A stretch of DNA of 64,000 bases, from contig NZ_JABFDH010000005.1 in the NCBI RefSeq assembly GCF_013403975.1, forward strand, positions 124,001 through 188,000, read 5' to 3'. Source of the DNA: Winogradskyella ursingii. Lineage in GTDB: Bacteria; Bacteroidota; Bacteroidia; Flavobacteriales; Flavobacteriaceae. Below, piece by piece: positions 35,110 to 43,834 of this stretch (positions are counted from its first letter, which is position 1; each line of letters begins with the position of its first letter). The position numbers and the translations under genes were made by a program. The notes beneath the pieces were generated by a model. That model was not told the DNA's origin. It worked only from the letters and a program-made list of their open reading frames with translations, and did no database searches.

Positions 35110-36087
35110 ATGTACTCAAATCCACATCACACCCAAGACCTTACGCAATTAAGTTTTTTAATTACCGGAGGTGGAGGTTTTATTGGCTCTAACCTTGTTG
35201 AATATTTATTAAAATATAACGCTAAGAAAGTTCGGGTTTTGGATAATTTTTCTAATGGTTATCGCGAAAATCTAACTGAGTTTATGAATAATCCATCTTT
35301 TGAACTCATAGAAGGGGATATTCGGGATTTGGAAACTTGTAAAACTGCGATGGATGGGATTGATTATGTTTCGCACCAAGCAGCATTGGGTTCTGTGCCG
35401 CGTTCTATTAACGATCCTGCCACAACTAATGAAGTGAACATTTCAGGGTTTCTTAATATGATGATTGCTTTAAAAGATAGCGACACCGTAAAACGAATGG
35501 TTTATGCCGCATCAAGTTCTACTTACGGAGACAGCAAATCTTTACCAAAAGTTGAAGATACAATCGGTAAACCTTTATCGCCTTATGCTGTCACAAAATA
35601 CGTCAACGAATTGTATGCAGATGTATTCGGAACAACTTATGATACAGATGTGATTGGTCTGCGTTATTTCAATGTGTTTGGCCCAAAGCAAAGTCCAAAT
35701 GGTGCTTATGCTGCAGTTATTCCATTATTTATGCAAGCGCTAAATGATAATAAACCAGCAAAAATTAATGGTGACGGTGATCAGACAAGAGATTTCACCT
35801 TTATAGACAATGTGGTCCAAGCAAATGTAAAAGGCTTCTTTGCATCAAACGACGCCAAGAACGAAGTGTTTAACGTAGCATGTGGTGAACGCATCACTAT
35901 CAACTATTTGTGGGAATCACTTAAAATAGCTGCTGATTCAGACTTAAAAGCTATTCACGGCCCGAATAGACAAGGAGATGTAAGAGATTCTCTGGCAGAT
36001 ATTTCTAAGGCTCAAAAGCTTCTTGGTTATAAACCTCAATTCACAGTTCGAGAAGGTTTAAAAATTACTTGGGATTCTTTTAATTGA
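35110..36087 (+). CDS. UDP-N-acetylhexosamine 4-epimerase, TviC/WbpP type
   Basis: A 325-residue extended SDR. The NAD site is TGGGGFIGSNLVEYLL (about residues 18-33). The active site is the SSST / Y159-x3-K163 set (YAASSSTYGDS and SPYAVTKY). Substrate-binding signatures ALGSVPRSINDP and RYFNVFGPKQSPNGAYAAVIP are those of WbpP/TviC, which act on N-acetylated UDP-sugars (UDP-GlcNAc/GalNAc or the uronic forms). The gene follows the dehydrogenase by 23 bases. Together they should supply UDP-GalNAcA to the glycosyltransferases of the locus. Cytoplasmic. Confidence 0.93.
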   Translation: MYSNPHHTQDLTQLSFLITGGGGFIGSNLVEYLLKYNAKKVRVLDNFSNGYRENLTEFMNNPSFELIEGDIRDLETCKTAMDGIDYVSHQAALGSVPRSINDPATTNEVNISGFLNMMIALKDSDTVKRMVYAASSSTYGDSKSLPKVEDTIGKPLSPYAVTKYVNELYADVFGTTYDTDVIGLRYFNVFGPKQSPNGAYAAVIPLFMQALNDNKPAKINGDGDQTRDFTFIDNVVQANVKGFFASNDAKNEVFNVACGERITINYLWESLKIAADSDLKAIHGPNRQGDVRDSLADISKAQKLLGYKPQFTVREGLKITWDSFN

Positions 36088-36161
36088 TTTAATACCAATT
36101 CAATTTTTTAGAGTAACACGCAATAATTGGTATATTAGCATGTATTTAAAAATCAATACAA

Positions 36162-37037
36162 TTGGCTGCTCAAAAAAGTGAAGACTGGCTTTATACAATT
36201 TCTAGTAAAAATAAATTAATAGACCTTAATTTTAAGGAAATCTGGTATTATCGCGATTTGCTTTTATTATTTGTAAAGCGTGATATTATTACAGTATATA
36301 AGCAAACCATTCTTGGTCCGCTGTGGTATTTTATTCAGCCCTTGTTTACGTCGGTTATATTTACTCTTATTTTTAATAACCTAGCAGGTATCCCAACAGG
36401 AGAAGGTATTCCTTCGTTTTTGTTCAACTTAGCTGGTATTACTTCTTGGAACTATTTTGGCACTTGTTTGGTAGATACAAGTGATACATTCAAAAAGAAT
36501 CAGGCCATTTTTGGAAAGGTTTATTTCCCTCGTGTAATTACCCCATTATCAGTTGTAGTATCCAATCTTTTAAAATTCGGTATTCAGCTTTTAGTGTTCA
36601 TTGGCTTTTATATTTATTTCGTTTTTTTTACCTCCAAAGCTTATGCTGCTTCTCCAACAACGGCAATGATCGGGTTTCCATTGCTAATAGTTTTCATGGG
36701 GCTATTGGGTTTAGGATTAGGGATGATTATATCATCATTAACAAATAAATATAGAGATTTGAAATTTTTGGTTGGTTTTGGTGTTCAATTATTGATGTAT
36801 GGTTCAGCCGTAATGTATCCTCTATCTTATTTTGAAGAAAAATTACCTGAATATTCATGGTTAGTAAAATACAATCCTATGACCACAGTTATTGAATTGT
36901 TTAGATACATGACTTTAGGTGTAGGTGAATTTTCTATATTCCAGTTTGGATATGTAGCAGTGGTTAGCTTAATTATTTTCTTGTTTGGATTGATTATTTT
37001 CAATAAAACAGAAAAATCATTTATTGATACCGTTTAG
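36162..37037 (+). CDS. polysaccharide ABC exporter permease, Wzm type
   Basis: A 291-residue ABC-2 type permease with six membrane helices. The family opening is NEIWYYRDLLLLFVKRDIITVYKQTILGPLWYFIQP in general layout (here FKEIWYYRDL... then YKQTILGPLWY), and the helix-5 region LNPMTTVIELFR appears as YNPMTTVIELFRY. It exports undecaprenyl-linked glycan across the inner membrane with the ATPase encoded next. The start is TTG at 36162; an in-frame TAA at 36147-36149 excludes a longer protein, and the ATG at 36140 is out of frame. The 74-base gap upstream is AT-rich. Confidence 0.93.
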   Translation: MAAQKSEDWLYTISSKNKLIDLNFKEIWYYRDLLLLFVKRDIITVYKQTILGPLWYFIQPLFTSVIFTLIFNNLAGIPTGEGIPSFLFNLAGITSWNYFGTCLVDTSDTFKKNQAIFGKVYFPRVITPLSVVVSNLLKFGIQLLVFIGFYIYFVFFTSKAYAASPTTAMIGFPLLIVFMGLLGLGLGMIISSLTNKYRDLKFLVGFGVQLLMYGSAVMYPLSYFEEKLPEYSWLVKYNPMTTVIELFRYMTLGVGEFSIFQFGYVAVVSLIIFLFGLIIFNKTEKSFIDTV

Positions 37038-37068
37038 ATTTAAATTTAAATAAAAGGAAAGTATATAC

Positions 37069-38364
37069 ATGTCTAAGACTGATGTTATTCTTAAAGTAGA
37101 GAACATTTCGAAACAATACCGTTTAGGATTGGTTGGCACAGGTACGCTTTCGCACGATTTAAATCGTTGGTGGAGTAAGATTAGAGGAAAGGAAGACCCT
37201 TACCTTAAAGTAGGTGAAAGTAATGACAGAAGAACGAAGGGCAATAGTGAATATGTTTGGGCACTAAAAGATATTGATTTTGAAGTGCAAAAAGGAGAGG
37301 TTCTTGGCATCATAGGAAAAAACGGTGCTGGTAAATCTACACTATTAAAAATTCTCTCTAGAGTCACAAGTCCATCAACTGGATCTATAAAAACTAAAGG
37401 TAGAATAGCATCACTATTGGAAGTTGGTACAGGATTCCATGGCGAAATGACTGGTCGAGAGAACATCTATCTTAATGGTGCCATTTTGGGTATGACCAAA
37501 AAAGAAATAACTTCAAAAATTGAAGAGATCATTGATTTTTCAGGTTGCCAACGCTATATAGATACACCAGTAAAGCGCTACTCTTCTGGTATGACGGTAC
37601 GTTTAGCATTTGCCGTTGCTGCATTCTTAGAGCCTGATATTTTGGTAGTCGATGAGGTTTTGGCGGTTGGTGATGCAGAATTTCAGAAGAAGGCAATCGG
37701 TAAAATGCAAGATATATCTAAGAGTGACGGTAGGACGGTTTTGTTTGTGAGCCATAATATGGAGTCAATTCAAAAATTATGTAGTCGTTGCTTAGTACTA
37801 AGCGATGGTGAAATTTCATTTGAAGGTAATGTGCTAGATGCCGTTAATAGGTATTTGGAAATATTTGGATTTAGTACTGGGAGTTTAAATTTTCCAATTA
37901 TTGGGAAAGGTATAGAGATAACAAAATTTCAAATAAAAGACTCAGGCGAAAATGTTGTCAATCATCTTATACTTGGTCAAAAGTATTTCTTTGAGATTGG
38001 TATATTGAATAAGGATATTATAAAAGAAATTAACATTAGGCTTCAAATTTTTGACTTTAATGACAATTTGATTTCCACTCTCAATACGTTTCACACCGAA
38101 AAACATTTTAAGGCACAATCAAACCAATACTTAAATGTTGAGTGTATAATTGCTAAATTACCTTACGCACCGGGAAGCTATAAAATCGGTTTACAAATTA
38201 TGGATTTAGCGAAAAGAATAAACCTTTATGAAAATAATAGCATTACTGAATTTTTTATAGAGAATGGTGACTTTTATGGTAGTGGTAAATTACCTGGTGC
38301 TAAAAACATGGGCAAAGTATTAACAAATTACGAATGGATAATTGACGCCAATGGTATTTCATAA
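37069..38364 (+). CDS. polysaccharide ABC exporter ATPase, Wzt type with C-terminal sugar-binding domain
   Basis: A 431-residue ATPase. Walker A is GKNGAGKST (about residues 83-91), then the Wzt-specific GTGFHGEMTGRENIYLNG, signature YSSGMTVRLAFAVAA and Walker B ILVVDEVLAVGDAEFQKK. Residues about 265-430 form an extra beta-rich domain, as in Wzt proteins that bind the modified non-reducing end of the O-chain as an export signal. That suggests the exported glycan carries a terminal cap. An AGGAA (37053-37057) lies upstream of the ATG, unusual for this locus. The last 14 bases overlap the sulfotransferase gene. Confidence 0.94.
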   Translation: MSKTDVILKVENISKQYRLGLVGTGTLSHDLNRWWSKIRGKEDPYLKVGESNDRRTKGNSEYVWALKDIDFEVQKGEVLGIIGKNGAGKSTLLKILSRVTSPSTGSIKTKGRIASLLEVGTGFHGEMTGRENIYLNGAILGMTKKEITSKIEEIIDFSGCQRYIDTPVKRYSSGMTVRLAFAVAAFLEPDILVVDEVLAVGDAEFQKKAIGKMQDISKSDGRTVLFVSHNMESIQKLCSRCLVLSDGEISFEGNVLDAVNRYLEIFGFSTGSLNFPIIGKGIEITKFQIKDSGENVVNHLILGQKYFFEIGILNKDIIKEINIRLQIFDFNDNLISTLNTFHTEKHFKAQSNQYLNVECIIAKLPYAPGSYKIGLQIMDLAKRINLYENNSITEFFIENGDFYGSGKLPGAKNMGKVLTNYEWIIDANGIS

Positions 38365-39037
38365 ACAAAAATGCATTTTTATTCATATCCCTAAATGTGC
38401 TGGTTCTAGTATACTAAAATTTTTTGAGCCTGAAACCAAATTTTATAATGATCAACCAGATTATAATATACTATACGGTTGGTGCCCAGACCGTAAAATA
38501 CATTTACAACATGCCACCAGCAAGGAATTGTTAGAGACCAATTTGATAGATCAACAAACTTGGGACAATTATTACAAGTTTACATTTGTTAGAAACCCAT
38601 GGGATAGGGCTTATTCAGATTATCTCTGGATGAAAAAAGAATTAAAAACAGAGGGGCCATTCAAAGATTTTTTACTTCAAAGGGGTAATTTTAAAAAAAG
38701 ATTGACCAAAAAAAACATAGATTTTAGAGGCGACCATTTGTATCCACAAACCGATTTTTTCGATATTAACGGCAAATATGAGATGGATTTCGTTGGGCGT
38801 TTTGAGTTTTTTAATCAAGATATAAGCTTTATTATTTCTCAGCTTAACTTGAATAGAAAATTCGACGTGCATGTCAATAAATCTAAATCAAGATTTAATC
38901 ATTATTCTAAATTTTATAATAAAAAGAAAAAGAATATGGTAGCACAATTGTATGCCAAGGATATTGAAAAACTAAATTATAGTTTTGAGGAGAGAAAAAA
39001 TTTTCAGGATAAAATAAGGGTGTTCCTTTCGAGTTAA
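38351..39037 (+). CDS. PAPS-dependent sulfotransferase (carbohydrate type, family 2-like)
   Basis: A 228-residue sulfotransferase. I use the ATG at 38351; the TTG three codons upstream is less likely. The 5'-phosphosulfate loop is HIPKCAGSS (residues 12-20) and the 3'-phosphate motif is FVRNPWDRAYSDYLW (79-93, Arg81 and Ser89). His54 in LQHAT is a candidate base. These features match the heparan/chondroitin-type Sulfotransfer_2 family rather than aryl sulfotransferases. It transfers sulfate from PAPS to a sugar hydroxyl, so the glycan is probably sulfated. The gene overlaps wzt by 14 bases, linking sulfation to export (inference). No PAPS synthesis genes are present here. Confidence 0.87.
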   Translation: MVFHKQKCIFIHIPKCAGSSILKFFEPETKFYNDQPDYNILYGWCPDRKIHLQHATSKELLETNLIDQQTWDNYYKFTFVRNPWDRAYSDYLWMKKELKTEGPFKDFLLQRGNFKKRLTKKNIDFRGDHLYPQTDFFDINGKYEMDFVGRFEFFNQDISFIISQLNLNRKFDVHVNKSKSRFNHYSKFYNKKKKNMVAQLYAKDIEKLNYSFEERKNFQDKIRVFLSS

Positions 39038-39080
39038 AAAAAATACTGTTGAATGTTTATTATCATATAAAAAGCAAAAA

Positions 39081-39995
39081 TTGTTAGCAATCATAATTCC
39101 CTTTTATAAACTTTCCTTTTTTAAGGCTACATTGCAGTCTTTAGCCAATCAGACCAATCAAAGATTCAATGTTTATATTGGTAATGATGCAAGTCCTGAA
39201 AACCCAAAACCCCTAGTCGAAAAATTTGACAAACAATTAAATTTAAGATATATAGAATTTAAAAATAATTTAGGGAAAACGTCATTAACAAAGCAGTGGG
39301 AACGATGTATTGATTTGGTTGAGGACGAAGAATGGTTAATGGTTTTGGGTGATGATGATTGTTTGGGTGAAAAAGTAGTAGAGGAATTTTACAAAGCACA
39401 TACAGAGTTTAAAAGCAAGACCAATCTTTTTCGTTTTGCAACTCAAATGATAGATCAAAGCGGTACAGCTCAATCAAAAGTTTATGAACATCCAACATGG
39501 GAAAAAGCGTCAAGAGCATTTTATAGAAAACACGAAGGAAAAACCCGTAGTTCTTTATCGGAATATGTATTTAAAAAAGAAGAATATTTAAAATATAAAT
39601 TCACAAATTATCCATTAGGATGGCACAGTGATGACAAAGCATGGATCGATTTTTCAGAAGAATTGCCTATCCATACAATTAATAACGCTCATGTTTTTAT
39701 TAGACTTTCAAAAGAAAGTATATCAGGAAAAAATGATAATTTAGACTTGAAACGGCAAGCAGCTTCAAGGTTTTATGAATATTTGGTGAAAGAAATTAGA
39801 GATGAATTCACCGAAGATCAACAGGCTGAAATAGTAAAAAGCTATTTTGAAAGAACTGTAATGTTAAGGAATTTTAGCTTTAATGAATGGACGTTTTTAT
39901 GGCAATTCTATTTAAAAAATTCAAGCCACTTATCATTCAAAAAATTCCTTAAAATCTCTATAAAATCAATTTTTAAAAACAAGAAGAATTATTAA
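39081..39995 (+). CDS. family 2 glycosyltransferase
   Basis: A 304-residue GT-A enzyme. It begins directly with the first beta strand (LAIIIPFYKLSFFKATLQSLANQT), then YIGNDASPEN and the metal-binding LGDDD near residue 93. Late positions carry HSDDKAWIDFSE, which fits the acceptor-side acidic residues. The C-terminal 70 residues are basic and helical, probably membrane-associating. The start is TTG at 39081, and there is no in-frame ATG before the conserved core. Donor and acceptor cannot be told from sequence. It follows the sulfotransferase gene after 43 bases. Confidence 0.85.
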   Translation: MLAIIIPFYKLSFFKATLQSLANQTNQRFNVYIGNDASPENPKPLVEKFDKQLNLRYIEFKNNLGKTSLTKQWERCIDLVEDEEWLMVLGDDDCLGEKVVEEFYKAHTEFKSKTNLFRFATQMIDQSGTAQSKVYEHPTWEKASRAFYRKHEGKTRSSLSEYVFKKEEYLKYKFTNYPLGWHSDDKAWIDFSEELPIHTINNAHVFIRLSKESISGKNDNLDLKRQAASRFYEYLVKEIRDEFTEDQQAEIVKSYFERTVMLRNFSFNEWTFLWQFYLKNSSHLSFKKFLKISIKSIFKNKKNY

Positions 39996-40014
39996 AAATA
40001 TATTTTTTGAAATA

Positions 40015-40830
40015 TTGACGTTTTTTAATTTAAGGAAACCATTCCTTAATGCTCGCTACAGGTTTTCTTATGGTTTTAATTTGTTATTTAATACTACGAT
40101 AAAGAGACAAAATAAAGACTATAAAAGTATTCCTATAGTTATAATCAGTTTTAATCAGTTATACTATCTAAAACAGTTAATTGATTTTCTCAAAAAGCAT
40201 GGTTATTATAATATTGTCATTTTAGATAATAATTCTACCTATCCACCTTTGCTTGATTATCTTAAAATAATAGATAATCAAGTGAAAATCCATAGGTTGG
40301 AAGAAAATTATGGGCATCGCGTATTTTGGGAAAACAAACAACTTTTTAACACTTATGCTAAGGGTTATTATGTAGTTACGGATCCAGATATTGTACCTGT
40401 AGATGCTTGTCCGGAAGATTTTTTATATCATTTTAAAACAATCATAGATGCAAATGCCCATGTGAATAAAGTTGGTTTCAGTTTAAAAATTGACGACATC
40501 CCAGAAACCAATAAAGAAAAAGCTACTATTTTAAATTGGGAAAAGCAGTTTTGGGAAAAACAAACAAAAAGCGGTAACTATATAGCCAAAATAGATACTA
40601 CTTTTGCATTGTATAGATCACGTAAAATCTATCCTATAAGTTTGGATTTTTTTAAAGCCATAAGAACCATATTTCCATATATTGCAAAACATGGTGGTTG
40701 GTATATTGATTCTGAAAATCTAACAAAAGAGCAAGAGTATTATATTAAGTCTGTAAATAATTCAAGTTCTTGGCTGAATAATAGTAATGATGGGAAATTA
40801 AGGAAATACAAATATTACAATAAAGTGTGA
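40015..40830 (+). CDS. GT-A-like glycosyltransferase, unusual type
   Basis: A 271-residue protein. After a basic N-terminus, IPIVIISFNQLYYLKQLIDFLKKHG and IVILDNNSTYPPLLDYL give a GT2-like nucleotide-binding half, and VVTDPDIVP supplies a DxD motif near residue 124. The acceptor half (KIDTTFALYRSRKI...HGGWYID) is less typical, and a close family cannot be named. The start is TTG at 40015; the translated protein has no internal Met, so there is no ATG alternative. It overlaps the next gene's region by its stop. A glycosyltransferase is likely; linkage is unknown. Confidence 0.72.
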   Translation: MTFFNLRKPFLNARYRFSYGFNLLFNTTIKRQNKDYKSIPIVIISFNQLYYLKQLIDFLKKHGYYNIVILDNNSTYPPLLDYLKIIDNQVKIHRLEENYGHRVFWENKQLFNTYAKGYYVVTDPDIVPVDACPEDFLYHFKTIIDANAHVNKVGFSLKIDDIPETNKEKATILNWEKQFWEKQTKSGNYIAKIDTTFALYRSRKIYPISLDFFKAIRTIFPYIAKHGGWYIDSENLTKEQEYYIKSVNNSSSWLNNSNDGKLRKYKYYNKV

Positions 40831-40832
40831 AT

Positions 40833-41669
40833 ATGGATGTAAGCATCATTTTTGTAAATTATAATACTTGTAAACTTACTTGTGACGCTATTGCTTCCGT
40901 TTACCACTTTACCAAGGATATCAAATTTGAAATAATTGTTTCAGATAACGGTTCCGTAGATGGTTCCGTCACAATCATCAACCAAAAATTCCCAGAGGTA
41001 ATTATTATTGAAAACAATGCAAACTTGGGTTTTGGCAAAGGAAACAACAGAGGGGTTGAGGTCGCCAAAGGAAAGTATTTGTTTTTTTTAAATACAGACA
41101 CATATCTACTCAACAATGCCATAAAAATTTTATATAATTATATGGAGCTAAAAGTAAATAAAAATGTTGCGGTTTGTGGTGCGCAGTTGTATAAACAAGA
41201 TTTGGCTCAAAATATCTCGGCAGGTAATTTTCCTAGTTACAGGCTGTTTATAAAAGGGTCATTCTGGAAACATTTTTATCCCAAAAACTACTATGTAAAT
41301 GCTAAATTGAACACAATAAATATAATGGATGACCAACCCTATGAAGTAGATTATGTGTCTGGTGCCGATTTTTTTGTTAGAAAGAAAACTCTCGACAAAG
41401 TTGGTGGTTTTGATCCACGATTTTTTATGTACGCAGAAGATGTTGAACTTTCTTATAGAATTAAAAAAACTTTCCCTGAAAGTAAAAATATGATTGTTCC
41501 CGATGCCAAAATTGTACATATCAGCCAGGGTTCTAGCAAAACAAATAGTTTGAATAAAAGATTTAGGTATAGATTTATAAAAAGCCGTACTATTTACTAC
41601 AGAATTACAGAAGGGTTATTACCCAGCATTCTATATTACATTACAAGTATCAAAAGATTGTATTTTTAG
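40833..41669 (+). CDS. family 2 glycosyltransferase, rhamnosyltransferase-like
   Basis: A 278-residue GT2 enzyme. I take ATG at 40833 (MDVSIIFVNYNT), rather than the GTG two codons earlier that overlaps the previous stop. Motifs: VSDNGSVDGS, NLGFGKGNNRG, FLNTDTYL (DxD) and the acceptor-side GGFDPRFFMYAEDVELSYRIKK. The NLGFGKGNNRG plus YAEDVELSYR set is characteristic of the WbbL/rhamnosyltransferase-like group, though sugar specificity in that group varies. The C-terminus has a hydrophobic helix. It is followed at once by the next ATG (41670), with no gap. Confidence 0.88.
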   Translation: MDVSIIFVNYNTCKLTCDAIASVYHFTKDIKFEIIVSDNGSVDGSVTIINQKFPEVIIIENNANLGFGKGNNRGVEVAKGKYLFFLNTDTYLLNNAIKILYNYMELKVNKNVAVCGAQLYKQDLAQNISAGNFPSYRLFIKGSFWKHFYPKNYYVNAKLNTINIMDDQPYEVDYVSGADFFVRKKTLDKVGGFDPRFFMYAEDVELSYRIKKTFPESKNMIVPDAKIVHISQGSSKTNSLNKRFRYRFIKSRTIYYRITEGLLPSILYYITSIKRLYF

Positions 41670-42929
41670 ATGATGAGAAAAGAGCTAATACTCATAGTTT
41701 CAGAGTCTATTGATGTCAACGACAGTAGTGCTACCAAGGGAAGAGTGGCGTTGATCAAAAATTTACAACAATGCGGTTTCAACTTAATGGTTTATCACTA
41801 TACAAGAAAAAATATCGAAATTGAAGGTGTTGAGTGTATAGAAATCAGAGAAAAGAAATGGAATATTTATTACTTGCTGAGTAAAATTCAATTGATCATT
41901 AGACGAGCCTTCAATTATAACATCGGTATTCATTTTGAAAAAAGAATAGGATTTTCGTTTTCATTTTTTAATGATGTAAAGAGTATTAAAATGGCACTTC
42001 AAAACGAAACGGACTTCGAGCCAGATTGGGTGTTAACGCTAAGCAAAGCTTCAAGTTTTAGAACGCACATGGCACTTTTAGAGATTCCTAAATGGCACCA
42101 AAAATGGCTGGCATATGTTCACGATCCTTACCCAATGAGTCAATATCCTGAACCATATAACTGGTTATCTCCTGGACACCAACAACAAGAAGAATTTTTT
42201 AGACAAGTGGCAAAGAAAGCTGCCCACGCTATTTTTCCAAGTAAGCTTTTAAAGGAATGGATGGGAAAATTCTACCCAGAGTTTAACGAAAGAGGTCTCG
42301 TAATTCCTCACCAAATTTCGGTTGAAAATACACAGAAAGAACATGGTCCAAGTTATTTTAAAGAAAATTTCTTCACCATATTACATGCTGGTAGTTTAAT
42401 GAAACCAAGAAACCCGTCGGGTCTGGTAGAAGGCTTTCAACAATTTTTAAACAACAATGAAACCGCTAAAATTGAGTCACAAATACTTTTGCTGGGCAAT
42501 AAAACTTATTTTGCTGATTATCTGAACAAAAAAAGTAAAGAGATGCCACAGTTGTATTTAAGTTCTGGTTATGTTGAATACAATGAGGTCCAATATATAC
42601 AAAACCATACATCGGTTAATGTTATCTTAGAAGCCAAATCAGATATTAGTCCATTTCTACCAGGTAAGTTTCCCCATTGTATAAAGGCCAATAAACCAAT
42701 TTTGTACTTGGGTCCGAAACATAGCGAAACATTAAGGCTGTTGGGAGAGGGTTATGAGTTTTCAGCTGAAATTGATCAAACAGATGAAATTGCACAACAC
42801 GTTGAGCAACTTTATAAAAATTGGAAAAATCGAAGTAATGAGCGTTATTTAAACCGAACGGATTTAGATTACTATTTGGGTAGGGAATATTTAGAAAAGG
42901 TTTTTAAGTCTAAAATTTTTTCAAGATGA
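41670..42929 (+). CDS. GT-B glycosyltransferase (GT4-like)
   Basis: A 419-residue GT-B-fold protein. The N-terminal domain has an acceptor-type start (ELILIVSESIDVNDSSATKGRVALIKNL) and the central LAYVHDPYPMSQYP. The C-terminal donor domain begins at FTILHAGSLMKPRNPSGLVEGF and contains ILEAKSDISPFLPGKFPHCIKANKPILYLGP, a form seen in GT4-like enzymes where the usual E-x7-E is only partly kept. Start ATG at 41670 or the ATG at 41673. Its last four bases overlap the next gene. Donor unknown. Confidence 0.8.
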   Translation: MMRKELILIVSESIDVNDSSATKGRVALIKNLQQCGFNLMVYHYTRKNIEIEGVECIEIREKKWNIYYLLSKIQLIIRRAFNYNIGIHFEKRIGFSFSFFNDVKSIKMALQNETDFEPDWVLTLSKASSFRTHMALLEIPKWHQKWLAYVHDPYPMSQYPEPYNWLSPGHQQQEEFFRQVAKKAAHAIFPSKLLKEWMGKFYPEFNERGLVIPHQISVENTQKEHGPSYFKENFFTILHAGSLMKPRNPSGLVEGFQQFLNNNETAKIESQILLLGNKTYFADYLNKKSKEMPQLYLSSGYVEYNEVQYIQNHTSVNVILEAKSDISPFLPGKFPHCIKANKPILYLGPKHSETLRLLGEGYEFSAEIDQTDEIAQHVEQLYKNWKNRSNERYLNRTDLDYYLGREYLEKVFKSKIFSR

Positions 42930-43834
42930 TCGACAAAAAAATTGCCATTATCATTACCACCAAAGATAGACTCAATGAGTTAAAACTGACCTTGAAAAAA
43001 ATTTCAGATTTAATTCAAAATGATAATGTAGAATGTCTAATCTGTGATGATGGTTCTATTGATGGCACGTCGGAATTTATACGAAATAATTACCCTAACA
43101 TACAATTGATCCATAACACAACCAGCAGAGGTCTAATTTTTAGTCGAAACAGACTCATGGCTGCCACAAATGCAACTTATGTTATCTCCCTCGATGATGA
43201 TGCCCATTTTGTTTCTACCCAGATACTAGAAACTATTGAAGAATTTTTCAATTCACATCAACGTTGTGCAGTAATTTCGTTCCGATTGTATTGGGGAAAA
43301 ATACTTCCGAATACTATTAAGGTTAATGAAAAGCCGTATAAAACTAGGAGCTTTTTAGGTGGTGCAAATGCTTTTAGAATGGAAGCTTGGAAAGAGATTC
43401 CGGAGTTTCCAATTTGGTTCATGTTTCATGGTGAAGAAGATTTTGCAAGTTATCATTTGCTCAAAAATAATTGGCAAATATGGTATGTACCAAAAATCTT
43501 TGCACATCATCGTGTAGATATGTCCAAACGAAAACAGCAAAAAGATTATATCTTGCGTCTTAGAAGGTCCTTAAGGTCTGGCTGGTATCTGTATCTTTTG
43601 TTTTATCCGTTATATCTTGTTCCGAGAAAGATATTGTATTCAATATATATACAGTTAAAAACCAAGGTTTTTAAAGGAGATTTTAAAGCATTTTCCGCAA
43701 TTTTACAGGCTTTGGGAGATGTTATAGTCAATTCGCCCAGGTTAATAAAAAACAGAAAGGCTCTTAGTAGGGAAGAGTTGAAGTCATACCATAGTTTACC
43801 ACCTACAAAAATCTATTGGCAACCACATGAGTAA
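42926..43834 (+). CDS. family 2 glycosyltransferase
   Basis: A 302-residue GT2 enzyme. Strand 1 is KIAIIITTKDRLNELKLTL, then CLICDDGSIDGTSEF, SRGLIFSRNRLMA and the metal site SLDDDAHF near residue 91. FHGEEDFASYHLL gives the catalytic-base region (ED). A basic segment and a hydrophobic helix (LYLLFYPLYLVPRKILYSIY, about residues 223-242) suggest membrane attachment at the C-terminus. The start overlaps the preceding gene by four bases and the end overlaps the following methyltransferase by eight, showing tight coupling. Confidence 0.88.
   Translation: MIDKKIAIIITTKDRLNELKLTLKKISDLIQNDNVECLICDDGSIDGTSEFIRNNYPNIQLIHNTTSRGLIFSRNRLMAATNATYVISLDDDAHFVSTQILETIEEFFNSHQRCAVISFRLYWGKILPNTIKVNEKPYKTRSFLGGANAFRMEAWKEIPEFPIWFMFHGEEDFASYHLLKNNWQIWYVPKIFAHHRVDMSKRKQQKDYILRLRRSLRSGWYLYLLFYPLYLVPRKILYSIYIQLKTKVFKGDFKAFSAILQALGDVIVNSPRLIKNRKALSREELKSYHSLPPTKIYWQPHE

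Noticed and set aside
36140..36181. ATG at 36140 as the start of the Wzm-type permease
   Set aside because: It is out of frame with the permease and meets a stop after 13 codons; the TTG at 36162 is the first usable start after the in-frame stop at 36147.
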